Origin: an uncultured Clostridia bacterium
GTDB lineage: Bacteria > Bacillota > Clostridia > Christensenellales > CAG-917
Length of the DNA stretch: 64,000 nt
Assembly: GCA_944363035.1 (NCBI GenBank)
Contig: CALVTS010000002.1
Location: 21,277 to 85,276 of the forward strand
Direction of reading: 5' to 3'
The position numbers and the translations under genes were made by a program. The first letter of the stretch is position 1; each line of letters begins with the position of its first letter. The notes below the pieces were generated by a model that ran no database searches, was not told the origin of the DNA, and saw only the letters and a program-made list of their open reading frames with translations. Below are positions 39,009 through 47,094 of the stretch, one piece after another.

Positions 39009-41390
39009 CTATTTGTCAAGCCGCGCAAGCATCCTTATCACGTTTGCCGCCGTGCGTTCGCATTCCGCGCGGGTGATGCCTTCCTTTTCTCCGAGAGTGG
39101 CAAGAAGAGTGCCGTCAGGTCTGTGTTTGCCCGTGCGCTTCCCTCCCGGCATCAGCACGTCCACCTGCGCTCTGACGCGGTAGGCGTTGCTCTTGACGCA
39201 CGGGAATTCCGGGCTCGCGGAATAGCGCATCCACCAGTCCGTCATCACGCATCCGTCAAATCCCCACTCCTTTCTCAGCACGGTGGTCGCCAGGTCGTAG
39301 TCGTAGTGCCCCCACACGCCGTTGATCTTATTGTAAGAAGTCATGATGTTGAGGGGCTTACCCTCGCGCACGGCGATGCCGAAGCCTTTGAGGTATATTT
39401 CGCGCAGGGCGCGTTCCGAGAGGCGGGAATCGTTGTATATGCGCAGTTTTTCCTGATTGTTGCAGGCAAAATGCTTGGGGCAGGCGGACACCCCTGCCGA
39501 TCCCACCCCGCGTATGTATGCCGCCGCTATCCTTCCCGTGAGCAGAGGATCTTCCGAGAAATATTCGAAATTCCTGCCGCAGAGGGGGTCGCGGTGGATG
39601 TTCATCCCGGGGGCGAGCAGGATGTCGGAGCCCTTTGCCTTCATCTCCTGTCCGAGGAGGGATGTGAGTTTTTCCACCGCCTTCACGTCCCATGAGGAGG
39701 CGAGACATATCCCGGACGGGAGGAGGGTGCAACATTCGGCGAGCCTTATCCCGGAGGGACCGTCCGTGGTGGTCGCGGTCGGTATGCCGAAAGCGGCGAG
39801 GGAGGGGGTGACTCCGCCCAGGACCCCGGCATTGCCCTTTGCGCCCAGGGGACTGTCCATAGTGTAATCTCCGCGGGATATGGCTTCGAGATCCTCATCC
39901 GAAAGGCAGGCGGCGAGTTGCTCGGGGGTCGAGCGTCCCGCCTTGACGTCCGCAAAACTCACGCGCAATGCCGGCGCGGGAGTCTTTTCGGGAAGTTCCG
40001 CCAGGATGCGGGCTTTGAGGTCCGTGCGTGAGAGGGGGACGGGCTCGCGTTGCGGCTTTCCGTTCTTGTTCACCACGCGTTCGAAGGGTATGACGGGCGC
40101 TGACGCGGAAGGGACTTTTTGCGTTTTTTCTTCGGACACCTCGAATCCGCCCACGGGAAGGGCGTCGCGTACGTTTTTGCCGAGGAAGAGGGAGTACGCT
40201 CCCTTTTCCGTCACCCACTCCGAAGTCCTGTCGTCAAAGGAGCGGATGTCGTCGAGATTGAATGAGAGGGTATATACCGCGCTTTCGCCGGGCAGTATCT
40301 CCTCCGTCTTGCAAAATGCGGCGAGCTCCCTTGCGGGATGGGAGAGACGCGCGTTCGGGAGGGCGACGTAAAGTTGCAGGACTTCCCGCCCGCCGCGTTT
40401 CCCCGTGTTGGCGACTCCGACTTTCACAGATACGTTTTTCCCGTCGAAATCAACGCCGAGAGGCTGTATCGAAAACGTGGTGTAGCCCTCTCCCGCGCCG
40501 AAGGGGAAGAGGACGTTTTCGGGTGCGAACGTGGAAAACCAGCGATAGCCCACATAAATGTCTTCGGTGTAGAAATTGAACTTTGAGTTGCCGAAATCGG
40601 AGGATGAAGGATAGCTTTGGTAATTTTTCGCTATCGAATCCGTGAGTCTGCCGCCGGGCTCGGAGGCGCCTGTCAAAATGTCGGCGAGGGCGTTCCCGCT
40701 CTCCATCCCTCCCTGCCAGACGATGAGGAGGGCGGAGGGGGAGATGTCCTTGCACCACTCCATATCGATGGGGGAGCCTATGTTGAGCACGACGACCAGT
40801 TCGGAAAAAGCCTTTCTCACCCGAGCAAGGAGGGAGAGCTCCTCGTCGGTGAGATAAAAACTGCCTTTTTTCAGAGACGCGTCTCTGTCCTCGCCCGCGC
40901 CTCTTCCTATGAATACGACCGCAACGTCATTGCGTTTTGCGGCGGAGAGTATCTCTTCGTCCGAGAGGGGTATCTCGGGATGCGACCACGGCCAATGTCC
41001 CCAAAACCCGTGGTCTGCGGGATCTTCGGCTATCTTCTCGGCGTAGAGGGAGAGGAGGGTCTCGTCAAGGCGGACGCCCGCGCCTTTCAGCCCGTCGACG
41101 GGGGAGACGAGATAGGGCGCTCTGACGTCGCCGCCGGAGCCGTATCCCACATAAAACCAATCATGTTGCACTCTGCCGAAAAGGGCGACTTTGCTCTCCT
41201 TTCCGAGGGGGAGGACGCCGTCGTTGACGAGGAGCACGCTACCGTCCGAAGCTGCTTTTCTCGCCGCTTCCGCCATGCCGTGGAAAGCCTCGCCACGCAC
41301 TTCGCCCGTATTTTCGTTCTGGGCGGTGCCGCCCGCGAGCTTGTTGATGAAAGCGGAGAAGCTCCGCATGAGTTTTCTTCGCAGTTTCAT
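39009..41390 (-). CDS. glycoside hydrolase family 3 with swapped domain order
   Basis: 793 aa. The order is the reverse of the standard GH3 layout. First comes the alpha/beta-sandwich domain (residues about 50-260, with the GRGAGEDRD loop that normally carries the acid/base Glu), then a fibronectin-III-like domain (about 310-430), then the TIM-barrel catalytic domain (about 470-790). The nucleophile Asp is in CVMTDWW near residue 723, and KHFACNNQE and GRNFEYFSEDP are sugar-binding loops. Swapped GH3 enzymes are known, for example in ruminococci. There is no signal peptide, so it is probably cytoplasmic and acts on imported oligosaccharides; beta-glucosidase is most likely. It follows tmcAL on the same strand. 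Confidence 0.88.
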   Translation of the reverse strand: MKLRRKLMRSFSAFINKLAGGTAQNENTGEVRGEAFHGMAEAARKAASDGSVLLVNDGVLPLGKESKVALFGRVQHDWFYVGYGSGGDVRAPYLVSPVDGLKGAGVRLDETLLSLYAEKIAEDPADHGFWGHWPWSHPEIPLSDEEILSAAKRNDVAVVFIGRGAGEDRDASLKKGSFYLTDEELSLLARVRKAFSELVVVLNIGSPIDMEWCKDISPSALLIVWQGGMESGNALADILTGASEPGGRLTDSIAKNYQSYPSSSDFGNSKFNFYTEDIYVGYRWFSTFAPENVLFPFGAGEGYTTFSIQPLGVDFDGKNVSVKVGVANTGKRGGREVLQLYVALPNARLSHPARELAAFCKTEEILPGESAVYTLSFNLDDIRSFDDRTSEWVTEKGAYSLFLGKNVRDALPVGGFEVSEEKTQKVPSASAPVIPFERVVNKNGKPQREPVPLSRTDLKARILAELPEKTPAPALRVSFADVKAGRSTPEQLAACLSDEDLEAISRGDYTMDSPLGAKGNAGVLGGVTPSLAAFGIPTATTTDGPSGIRLAECCTLLPSGICLASSWDVKAVEKLTSLLGQEMKAKGSDILLAPGMNIHRDPLCGRNFEYFSEDPLLTGRIAAAYIRGVGSAGVSACPKHFACNNQEKLRIYNDSRLSERALREIYLKGFGIAVREGKPLNIMTSYNKINGVWGHYDYDLATTVLRKEWGFDGCVMTDWWMRYSASPEFPCVKSNAYRVRAQVDVLMPGGKRTGKHRPDGTLLATLGEKEGITRAECERTAANVIRMLARLDK

Positions 41391-41444
41391 TTTTCCTCCG
41401 TTGCGTCGCCTTCCGTTCTCTTAGAATGCGGGAGCGGCTGTCGT

Positions 41445-42545
41445 TCAGTCTTTGCGGCAGAGTCTCAGGACTTTCGCGGCGCGTTCGTCGAGGTCGACGA
41501 GCGGTCTCACTGGGGAGTCCTCTGCGCAGTCCGAGGGTTTGAAATAAAAGTAGCCGTCGGACGCCGCAAGCAGAGCGAAGAGCTGTTTTTTCTTGCGCTC
41601 GTTGACTGCGAGGACGGTGGTGTATGGCTTGTTTTCGGCGGCGAGAGCGACCAGATCTTTGGTGATGCCCACCGTTGAGGAAGCCGCGATGCGTTTTATC
41701 GTAGAGCGGGTATAGCGTTTGGTGGTGAGTTTGAGGAACTCCTCGAAGGTGTTGAAATCCGCCTTGTTTATGCGGTTTTCCATGCCCTCCGAGATGTTGG
41801 CGATCTCGGCGAGTTCGCCCGCGGTCTTAGTGCGCATGGAGTAGGTGGAGACGGTGCCGTACTTCCCCGTGTCGGTGGGATGTTCTATCTTTACGCATTC
41901 GGGGACGAAGGCGCTCCAATCCTTTCCCTCCTGCATGAGGTTGCGTATCTTGGTGGAGGAGAGTATGGTCCTGTTGTTGTCGGGCTTGCGTTCCACGCTG
42001 TGGTACTGCACTCTGCCGCCGTAGGCGGCGCCCGCCTTCATATATTCCACCGCGAGGATGTTGTTGGGCGCCTTGACGAGGTTTGCGTAATCGGGATGTA
42101 TGAGGTCGAGCGCCATCGTGCGCGACTTTGCCACCGAGTAGCCCTCCGAAAGATACCCCCTCAGCATATTTTTCATGTCCTTGGATTCGCTGCGCATGAA
42201 CTCCGCGACGTACGCGAGCTCCTCGAGTTCCTTGGTCTCGGTGCCGAAACAGAGGGTGTATTCCCCCAACATTGAGAGGGTCTTCAACGCGCCTTTGGCA
42301 AATGACGCCGCGGGAGAGAGGGTGTAGACGGTGGGGAGTTCGATGACCAGATCCGCGCCGCACTCCGCCGCCCAGCCCGCGCGGGTATATTTGTCCGCGA
42401 CGCAGATGTCGCCGCGCTCGGTGAAACTCCCGCTCATGACCACGACGAGGGCGTCGGGCTTCAATTCCCGCTTCGCTTTTTTCAGAAGTTTTACGTGCCC
42501 GTTGTGCAGGGGATTGTATTCGGCGATGACTGCGGCGATTTTCAC
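41445..42545 (-). CDS. tmcAL: tRNA(Met) cytidine acetate ligase TmcAL
   Basis: 366 aa. It starts MKIAAVIAEYNPLHNGH, the nucleotidyltransferase HxGH-type signature of the TmcAL (YlbM) family, followed by MSGSFTERGD and the STKIRNLM region. The enzyme forms N4-acetylcytidine at the wobble position of elongator tRNA-Met using ATP and free acetate. It is divergent from pta-ackA, the genes that make acetate. A possible ribosome-binding site AAGGAG is unusually far (about 14 nt) from the ATG. Confidence 0.9.
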   Translation of the reverse strand: MKIAAVIAEYNPLHNGHVKLLKKAKRELKPDALVVVMSGSFTERGDICVADKYTRAGWAAECGADLVIELPTVYTLSPAASFAKGALKTLSMLGEYTLCFGTETKELEELAYVAEFMRSESKDMKNMLRGYLSEGYSVAKSRTMALDLIHPDYANLVKAPNNILAVEYMKAGAAYGGRVQYHSVERKPDNNRTILSSTKIRNLMQEGKDWSAFVPECVKIEHPTDTGKYGTVSTYSMRTKTAGELAEIANISEGMENRINKADFNTFEEFLKLTTKRYTRSTIKRIAASSTVGITKDLVALAAENKPYTTVLAVNERKKKQLFALLAASDGYFYFKPSDCAEDSPVRPLVDLDERAAKVLRLCRKD

Positions 42546-42565
42546 AAACTGACTCCTTAGAATTC

Positions 42566-42594
42566 TTGCTTTTTGCGTGTATCGGTTCTATAAT
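42566..42594 (+). promoter_or_regulatory. promoter of pta-ackA
   Basis: TTGCTT, 17-nt spacer, TATAAT. Just downstream, CGTTTGA...TCAAACG (42601-42621) is a 7-bp inverted repeat that could be an operator or leader hairpin. Confidence 0.7.
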
Positions 42595-42653
42595 ATAACT
42601 CGTTTGAGAAGAAATCAAACGTATAAAGCGAATTAAACGGAATTGAGGTGTGT

Positions 42654-43655
42654 ATGTCCGAATTTCTCGACCATCTGCTCGAAAGAGCCGCAAAACTGCA
42701 AAAGACCATAGCTCTCGCCGAGGGGAGCGACCCCAGAGTCGCCGAAGCGGCGGAGATTTTCACGCAAAAAAAGATAGGAAAGATCGTACTCATCGGCAAT
42801 GAGGCTGAGATAAAGGCGAAGTATCCCGACTATAAGTTTTCGGGAGTCACTTTCCGCGACCCGGGCGCGAATGACAAATATGTGGAGAAGTACGCCAAAA
42901 AGCTCTATGAGCTCCGCAAGGAAAAGGGCATGACCGAGGACGTGGCTCTGCGCACGATAAAGGGCAACAATATGTTCTACGCCTGCACCGCGTTGAAGTG
43001 CGGGGACGTGGACGGCGTTGTGGGCGGCGCGGTGTTCTCCTCTGCGGACGTGTCCCGCGCGGCGTTCCAGGTCATCAAAGCCGCTCCCGGCATAAAGAGC
43101 GTCTCGAGCTGTTTCGTGATGATACCCCCCGAGCATTTCGAATATTCTCATGCTCCCGCGTTCATCTTCGCGGACTGCGCTGTCATCCCTTATCCCACCG
43201 TGGAACAGCTTGCCGACATCGTGCAGGCGGCGTATTTCAGCGCGAAGCAGATAGTTGAAGTTGAGCCCAAGATAGCGATGCTTTCCTTCTCCACCAAGGG
43301 CAGCGCACAGCACGAGTCCGTGGAAAAGGTGCGTCAGGCGTACGCCATGGTCAAAGCCGCGCATCCCTACATCGACGTGGACGGCGAGTTGCAGCTCGAC
43401 GCCGCGATCGTGGAGGGCGTGGGCGAATCCAAAGCTCCCGGCAGCGGCGTCGCGGGCAAGGCGAACGTGCTCATCTTCCCCAACCTCGACGCGGGCAACA
43501 TCGGATACAAGCTCGCACAGCGTTTCGGACATTGCATGGCGGTGGGTCCCATCATGCAGGGGCTCGCGCTCCCCGTCAACGACCTGAGCCGCGGTTGCGT
43601 CGCGGACGACATAGTTGCGGTCGCCGCCATCACGGCGCTCCAATCAGTAAAGTGA
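42654..43655 (+). CDS. pta: phosphate acetyltransferase
   Basis: 333 aa, the short single-domain Pta that interconverts acetyl-CoA and acetyl phosphate. Start at 42654 (MSEFLDHLLERA) has TGAGG 5 nt upstream. Landmarks: ALAEGSDPRVAEAA, GNNMFYACTALKCGDVDGVVGGA, SFSTKGSAQHE, DGELQLDAAI and NVLIFPNLDAGNIGYKL. ackA follows after 7 bases, so together they make ATP and acetate. Confidence 0.95.
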   Translation: MSEFLDHLLERAAKLQKTIALAEGSDPRVAEAAEIFTQKKIGKIVLIGNEAEIKAKYPDYKFSGVTFRDPGANDKYVEKYAKKLYELRKEKGMTEDVALRTIKGNNMFYACTALKCGDVDGVVGGAVFSSADVSRAAFQVIKAAPGIKSVSSCFVMIPPEHFEYSHAPAFIFADCAVIPYPTVEQLADIVQAAYFSAKQIVEVEPKIAMLSFSTKGSAQHESVEKVRQAYAMVKAAHPYIDVDGELQLDAAIVEGVGESKAPGSGVAGKANVLIFPNLDAGNIGYKLAQRFGHCMAVGPIMQGLALPVNDLSRGCVADDIVAVAAITALQSVK

Positions 43656-43662
43656 GGGGAAT

Positions 43663-44865
43663 ATGAACATACTCGTCATCAACGCGGGGAGTTCCTCCCT
43701 CAAATATCAGCTCATAGACATCGCGAGCGAGACCATGCTCCTGAAAGGTATATGCGAACGCATAGGCATGAAGGGAGGCTCCCTCACACAAAAGACCGCA
43801 GAGGGCAAGGCTCTGCATCTCGAAGAGGATCTGCCCACTCATAAGGAAGCCATAGAGCTCGTGCTCAAAGCGTTGGTCGATAAGGAAGCGGGCGCCATTT
43901 CCTCCGTCTCGGAGATAGGCGCGGTGGGACACAGAGTCCTGCACAGCGGGGAGGATTTCCATTCCTCCGTGGTCATCGACGACGAGGTGGTGCGCATCTG
44001 CGAGAAGAATGCCGAGCTCGGACCCCTCCATATGCCGGGCAACATCGCGTGCATAAAGAGCTGCCGCGAGGTCATGCCCGGAGTGCCCATGGTGGCGGTG
44101 TTCGACACCACTTTCCACAGCACCATGCCTCCCAAGGCGTTCATGTACGGCATCCCCTATTCCGTCTATCAACAGCACAAGATAAGAAAGTACGGTTTCC
44201 ACGGCACCTCCCACAAATTCGTGAGCGAGGAAGCGGTGAAATATCTGGGTGCGGAGCACAGCCGCATCATCATCTGTCATCTTGGCAACGGGTCCAGCAT
44301 CTCCGCCGTGAAGGACGGCAAATGCGTGGACACCTCGATGGGATTCACCCCTCTCGAAGGGCTCATCATGGGCACCAGGAGCGGGGATATCGACCCCGCC
44401 GCCGTGGAATTTTTGCGCGCTAAGCTTGGAATGACTCCCGAGGAGACGGTGCAGTACCTCAACAAAAAGTGCGGTATGCTGGGCATAAGCGAGCTGGATT
44501 CGGATATGCGCGTGCTGGAAAAAGCCATCTCGGAGGGCAACGAAAAAGCCGCTCTCGCGGTGGAGGCGGCGGCGTATCGCATCAAGAAGTACATCGGTGC
44601 TTTCGCGGCGGTGCTCGGCGGAGTGGACGCGATAGTCTTTACGGGCGGCATAGGGGAGAACAGCTCCTATATGCGCAGGCTGGTCATGCAGGATATGGAA
44701 TATCTCGGCGTCATATTCGACCTTGAAGAAAACGAGAAGAGGGCGGAAGGTCTCCACATCCTCTCCGATCCCGAGAGCTACGTCAAAGTCATCGTCCTGC
44801 CCACCAACGAGGAGCTTTCCATCGCCCGCGAGACCGCGAGTCTCGTCGCCGCGGCGAGGAAGTGA
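43663..44865 (+). CDS. ackA: acetate kinase
   Basis: 400 aa, transferring phosphate between acetyl phosphate and ADP. Conserved: the N-terminal NAGSSSLKYQL, VGHRVLHSGEDF with the catalytic-site Arg, VFDTTFH, the HLGNGSS phosphate loop near residue 206, MGTRSGDIDP and FTGGIGENS. GAGGGG precedes the ATG. Confidence 0.96.
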   Translation: MNILVINAGSSSLKYQLIDIASETMLLKGICERIGMKGGSLTQKTAEGKALHLEEDLPTHKEAIELVLKALVDKEAGAISSVSEIGAVGHRVLHSGEDFHSSVVIDDEVVRICEKNAELGPLHMPGNIACIKSCREVMPGVPMVAVFDTTFHSTMPPKAFMYGIPYSVYQQHKIRKYGFHGTSHKFVSEEAVKYLGAEHSRIIICHLGNGSSISAVKDGKCVDTSMGFTPLEGLIMGTRSGDIDPAAVEFLRAKLGMTPEETVQYLNKKCGMLGISELDSDMRVLEKAISEGNEKAALAVEAAAYRIKKYIGAFAAVLGGVDAIVFTGGIGENSSYMRRLVMQDMEYLGVIFDLEENEKRAEGLHILSDPESYVKVIVLPTNEELSIARETASLVAAARK

Positions 44866-44893
44866 CCCCGCGAGGCAAATTGCGCAAAAGCGT

Positions 44894-44922
44894 TTGACAT
44901 CTTTCGCGCGATTATATATAAT
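44894..44922 (+). promoter_or_regulatory. promoter of rpmF
   Basis: Perfect TTGACA, 17-nt spacer and perfect TATAAT, the best sigma-A promoter in the window. Confidence 0.85.
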
Positions 44923-44959
44923 CATACAAGTCACACATCAGGAAACGGAGGAAAGATAA

Positions 44960-45145
44960 ATGGCAGTTCCCAAGAATAAGATCTCCAAGTCCAAGACCAA
45001 TTCCCGTTACGCCAACTGGAAGATCAGCGCTCCCGGACTTGTCGAGTGCCCTCAGTGCAAGGAGCTCATCAAGAGCCACACCGTGTGCCCCAAATGCGGT
45101 TACTACAAGGGCAAGGAAGTCGTCGCACCCAAGGAAGAAAAATGA
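44960..45145 (+). CDS. rpmF: 50S ribosomal protein L32
   Basis: 61 aa. The N-terminus [16 protein letters not shown] and the zinc-binding CPQC...CPKCG pairs identify the cysteine-containing form of L32. It has GGAGG before the ATG and a terminator right after; plsX follows, the common bacterial order rpmF-plsX. Confidence 0.96.
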   Translation: MAVPKNKISKSKTNSRYANWKISAPGLVECPQCKELIKSHTVCPKCGYYKGKEVVAPKEEK

Positions 45146-45152
45146 ACCCGAA

Positions 45153-45178
45153 AGAGAGCGTTCGCGCTCTCTTTTTTT
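45153..45178 (+). terminator. terminator after rpmF
   Basis: AGAGAGCG-TTCG-CGCTCTCT followed by TTTTTT. It lies before plsX, so plsX expression from the rpmF promoter would need read-through. Confidence 0.85.
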
Positions 45179-45212
45179 GCTTTGTGTTCTCGTTTGAGAC
45201 TGTGGAGGAAGG

Positions 45213-46229
45213 ATGAAGATCATCGTAGACGCTCTCGGGGGAGACTACGCACCCAAGGAAGCGGTGCTCGGCGCGCTTGACGCGCTCGAACTCAAAAAAA
45301 GTCTGCACGTCGTGCTTGTCGGCGACCAAGGGCTCATACGCAACGAGCTCGCCGGCAAGACGTATGACGTCGCGCGTCTGGAGATAGTCCACGCGCCCGA
45401 GGTCATATCCAACGACGAAGTTCCCACTACGGCGGTGAAGACGAAAAAGGAGAGCTCCATCGTCAAAGGGTTGGAATTGCTCGCCTCCGATCCCGACGCT
45501 CTCGGTTTCGTGTCGGCGGGATCTACCGGCGCGGTGCTCGTGGCGGCTTACATGAAGCTGGGCAGGATAAAGGGGGTTTCCCGTCCCGCTCTCGCACCCG
45601 CGCTCCCCACCCTGAAAGGCAAACCCGTCATCCTCTGCGACTGCGGCGCAAACGTGGATTGCAAGCCTATCAACCTCCTGCATTTCGCAGTCATGGCGAG
45701 CGCGTTCTCCTGCGCGGTGACGGACACAGTGAAACCCATCGTCGGGCTTCTCAGCAACGGCGCGGAGGACAAGAAGGGGAATGAGCTCAATCGCGAAGCG
45801 TTCGAACTCCTCAAAAATTCTCCTTACATCGAGTTCAAAGGGAATTGCGAGGCTCGTGATATGCTCTCGGGCGACTTCGACGTGGTGGTCGCGGACGGCT
45901 TCAACGGCAACATCGCTCTGAAATCCGCCGAAGGTACGGCGGGCGCGATATTCTCCATCCTCATGGACGGGATAAAGAGGGGAGGGCTCAAAGCCAAGCT
46001 CGGCGCACTTCTTCTGAAACCCGTGCTCAAAGACGTCAAGACGAGGATGGACTACAACAGCCAGGGAGGCGCGTGCTTCCTGGGCGTCAATAAGGTCGTA
46101 GTCAAAGCGCACGGCGCGTCCAAACGCAAGTCCATATGCGCCAGCATACTCCAAGCCCGCAAGCTCGCGAAATCGGGCGTGGTGGAAAAGATACGCGCTT
46201 CGGTGCAATCCGCGGATGAACAGGAATAG
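45213..46229 (+). CDS. plsX: phosphate acyltransferase PlsX
   Basis: 338 aa, making acyl phosphate from acyl-ACP for phospholipid synthesis. MKIIVDALGGDYAPKEAVLGAL at the start, SAGSTGAVLVAA, RPALAPALPT, DCGANVDCKP and DGFNGNIALKSAEGT are family signatures. The GGAGGA site is ideal. It overlaps rnc by 14 bases; acpP and fab genes, often found between them, are absent here. Confidence 0.95.
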   Translation: MKIIVDALGGDYAPKEAVLGALDALELKKSLHVVLVGDQGLIRNELAGKTYDVARLEIVHAPEVISNDEVPTTAVKTKKESSIVKGLELLASDPDALGFVSAGSTGAVLVAAYMKLGRIKGVSRPALAPALPTLKGKPVILCDCGANVDCKPINLLHFAVMASAFSCAVTDTVKPIVGLLSNGAEDKKGNELNREAFELLKNSPYIEFKGNCEARDMLSGDFDVVVADGFNGNIALKSAEGTAGAIFSILMDGIKRGGLKAKLGALLLKPVLKDVKTRMDYNSQGGACFLGVNKVVVKAHGASKRKSICASILQARKLAKSGVVEKIRASVQSADEQE

Positions 46230-46908
46230 GATCGAAGAGGCGATAGGCTACACATTCAAAGACGGCGCGCTTTTGGAGCGCGCTTTTACTCATCCCTCGG
46301 CGTCCCCCTCCAAAGGAGGGAACTACCAGGACCTGGAATTTTTGGGGGACAGCGTAGTAGGCTTCGTCACGGCGGAAAGGCTTTTTTTGCTCTATCCCGA
46401 CGCGGGAGAGGGCAAACTCACGAAGATGCGCGCCTGCGTCGTCAGCGAGTCCCCTCTCGCGGGAGCGGTTGAAAGGCTGGGCGTGGCGGATGAGATGCTC
46501 CTCGGGGAAAACGAATCCAAACACGGCGTATACGCCCATGCGTCCGTGATGTGCGACCTCTTTGAGGCGATCACCGCCGCTATCTATCTGGACGGCGGCA
46601 TGGAGGAAGCGAAAGCCTTTGTACTGCGCGCGCTGGAAGAGGAACTCGCGGGGGCATGGGACGCTTTGAGGCGCACGGACGCAAAATCCCGCCTCAACGA
46701 GTACGCCATGCAGAAAGGAGTGAGCCTAAGGTATATCGAGGAAGAAAAGAGAGGGGAGCAACATTCCCCCGTGTTCCGTTTTTTCGTCTGTCTCGGCGAG
46801 GAGCGCATGGGAGAAGGGGAGGGGAGGAGCAAACGCGAAGCGCAACAGCTCGCCGCATCCCGCACCTTGGAGATGGTCGCCGCAGGAAAGAGGAAAAACA
46901 AGCGTTGA
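46216..46908 (+). CDS. rnc: ribonuclease III
   Basis: 230 aa. The catalytic signature is NYQDLEFLGDSVVGFV near residue 36, with acidic residues around DLFEAITAAIYLDGG near 115. A double-stranded RNA-binding domain follows (residues about 158-225, ending GEGRSKREAQQLAASRTLEM). It processes rRNA and other double-stranded RNA, including large SRP RNA in related bacteria. It starts within the plsX end and has no clear ribosome-binding site of its own. Confidence 0.94.
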   Translation: MNRNRIEEAIGYTFKDGALLERAFTHPSASPSKGGNYQDLEFLGDSVVGFVTAERLFLLYPDAGEGKLTKMRACVVSESPLAGAVERLGVADEMLLGENESKHGVYAHASVMCDLFEAITAAIYLDGGMEEAKAFVLRALEEELAGAWDALRRTDAKSRLNEYAMQKGVSLRYIEEEKRGEQHSPVFRFFVCLGEERMGEGEGRSKREAQQLAASRTLEMVAAGKRKNKR

Positions 46909-46915
46909 GCTTAAA

Positions 46916-47024
46916 ATGTTTCACGAACCATAACTTCTAAATATCCGCTATCTAAGCGGGTATTTTTCTTGTTTTCCGCTTATGTTTCACAAAATGTCCA
47001 TGTTTCGCAAGATTTGTGAAACAT
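46916..47024. promoter_or_regulatory. cluster of four ATGTTTCAC-type motifs upstream of smc
   Basis: ATGTTTCACGAA (46916), ATGTTTCACAAA (46982), ATGTTTCGCAAG (47000) and an inverted ATGTTTCACAAA (47024-47013). The second and fourth form a perfect 12-bp inverted repeat directly upstream of the smc -35 box. It looks like an operator. Confidence 0.6.
46943..46968 (+). terminator. weak terminator after rnc
   Basis: Stem ATCCGCT/AGCGGGT (one G-T pair), loop ATCTA, followed by ATTTTTCTT. Confidence 0.55.
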
Positions 47025-47036
47025 TGCGGATTATGC

Positions 47037-47065
47037 TTGTGAGATGTCCGCGCATGTGGTATAAT
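47037..47065 (+). promoter_or_regulatory. promoter of smc
   Basis: TTGTGA, 17-nt spacer, TATAAT, with the ATGTTTCAC inverted repeat ending 12 bases upstream. Confidence 0.7.
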
Positions 47066-47094
47066 ATCGCTAATCAAAGGACTGAGAGATCCAA

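Noticed and set aside
46982..47024. A parS centromere site
   Set aside because: Only half-sites separated by 19 bases occur; the 16-bp contiguous palindrome needed by ParB is absent.
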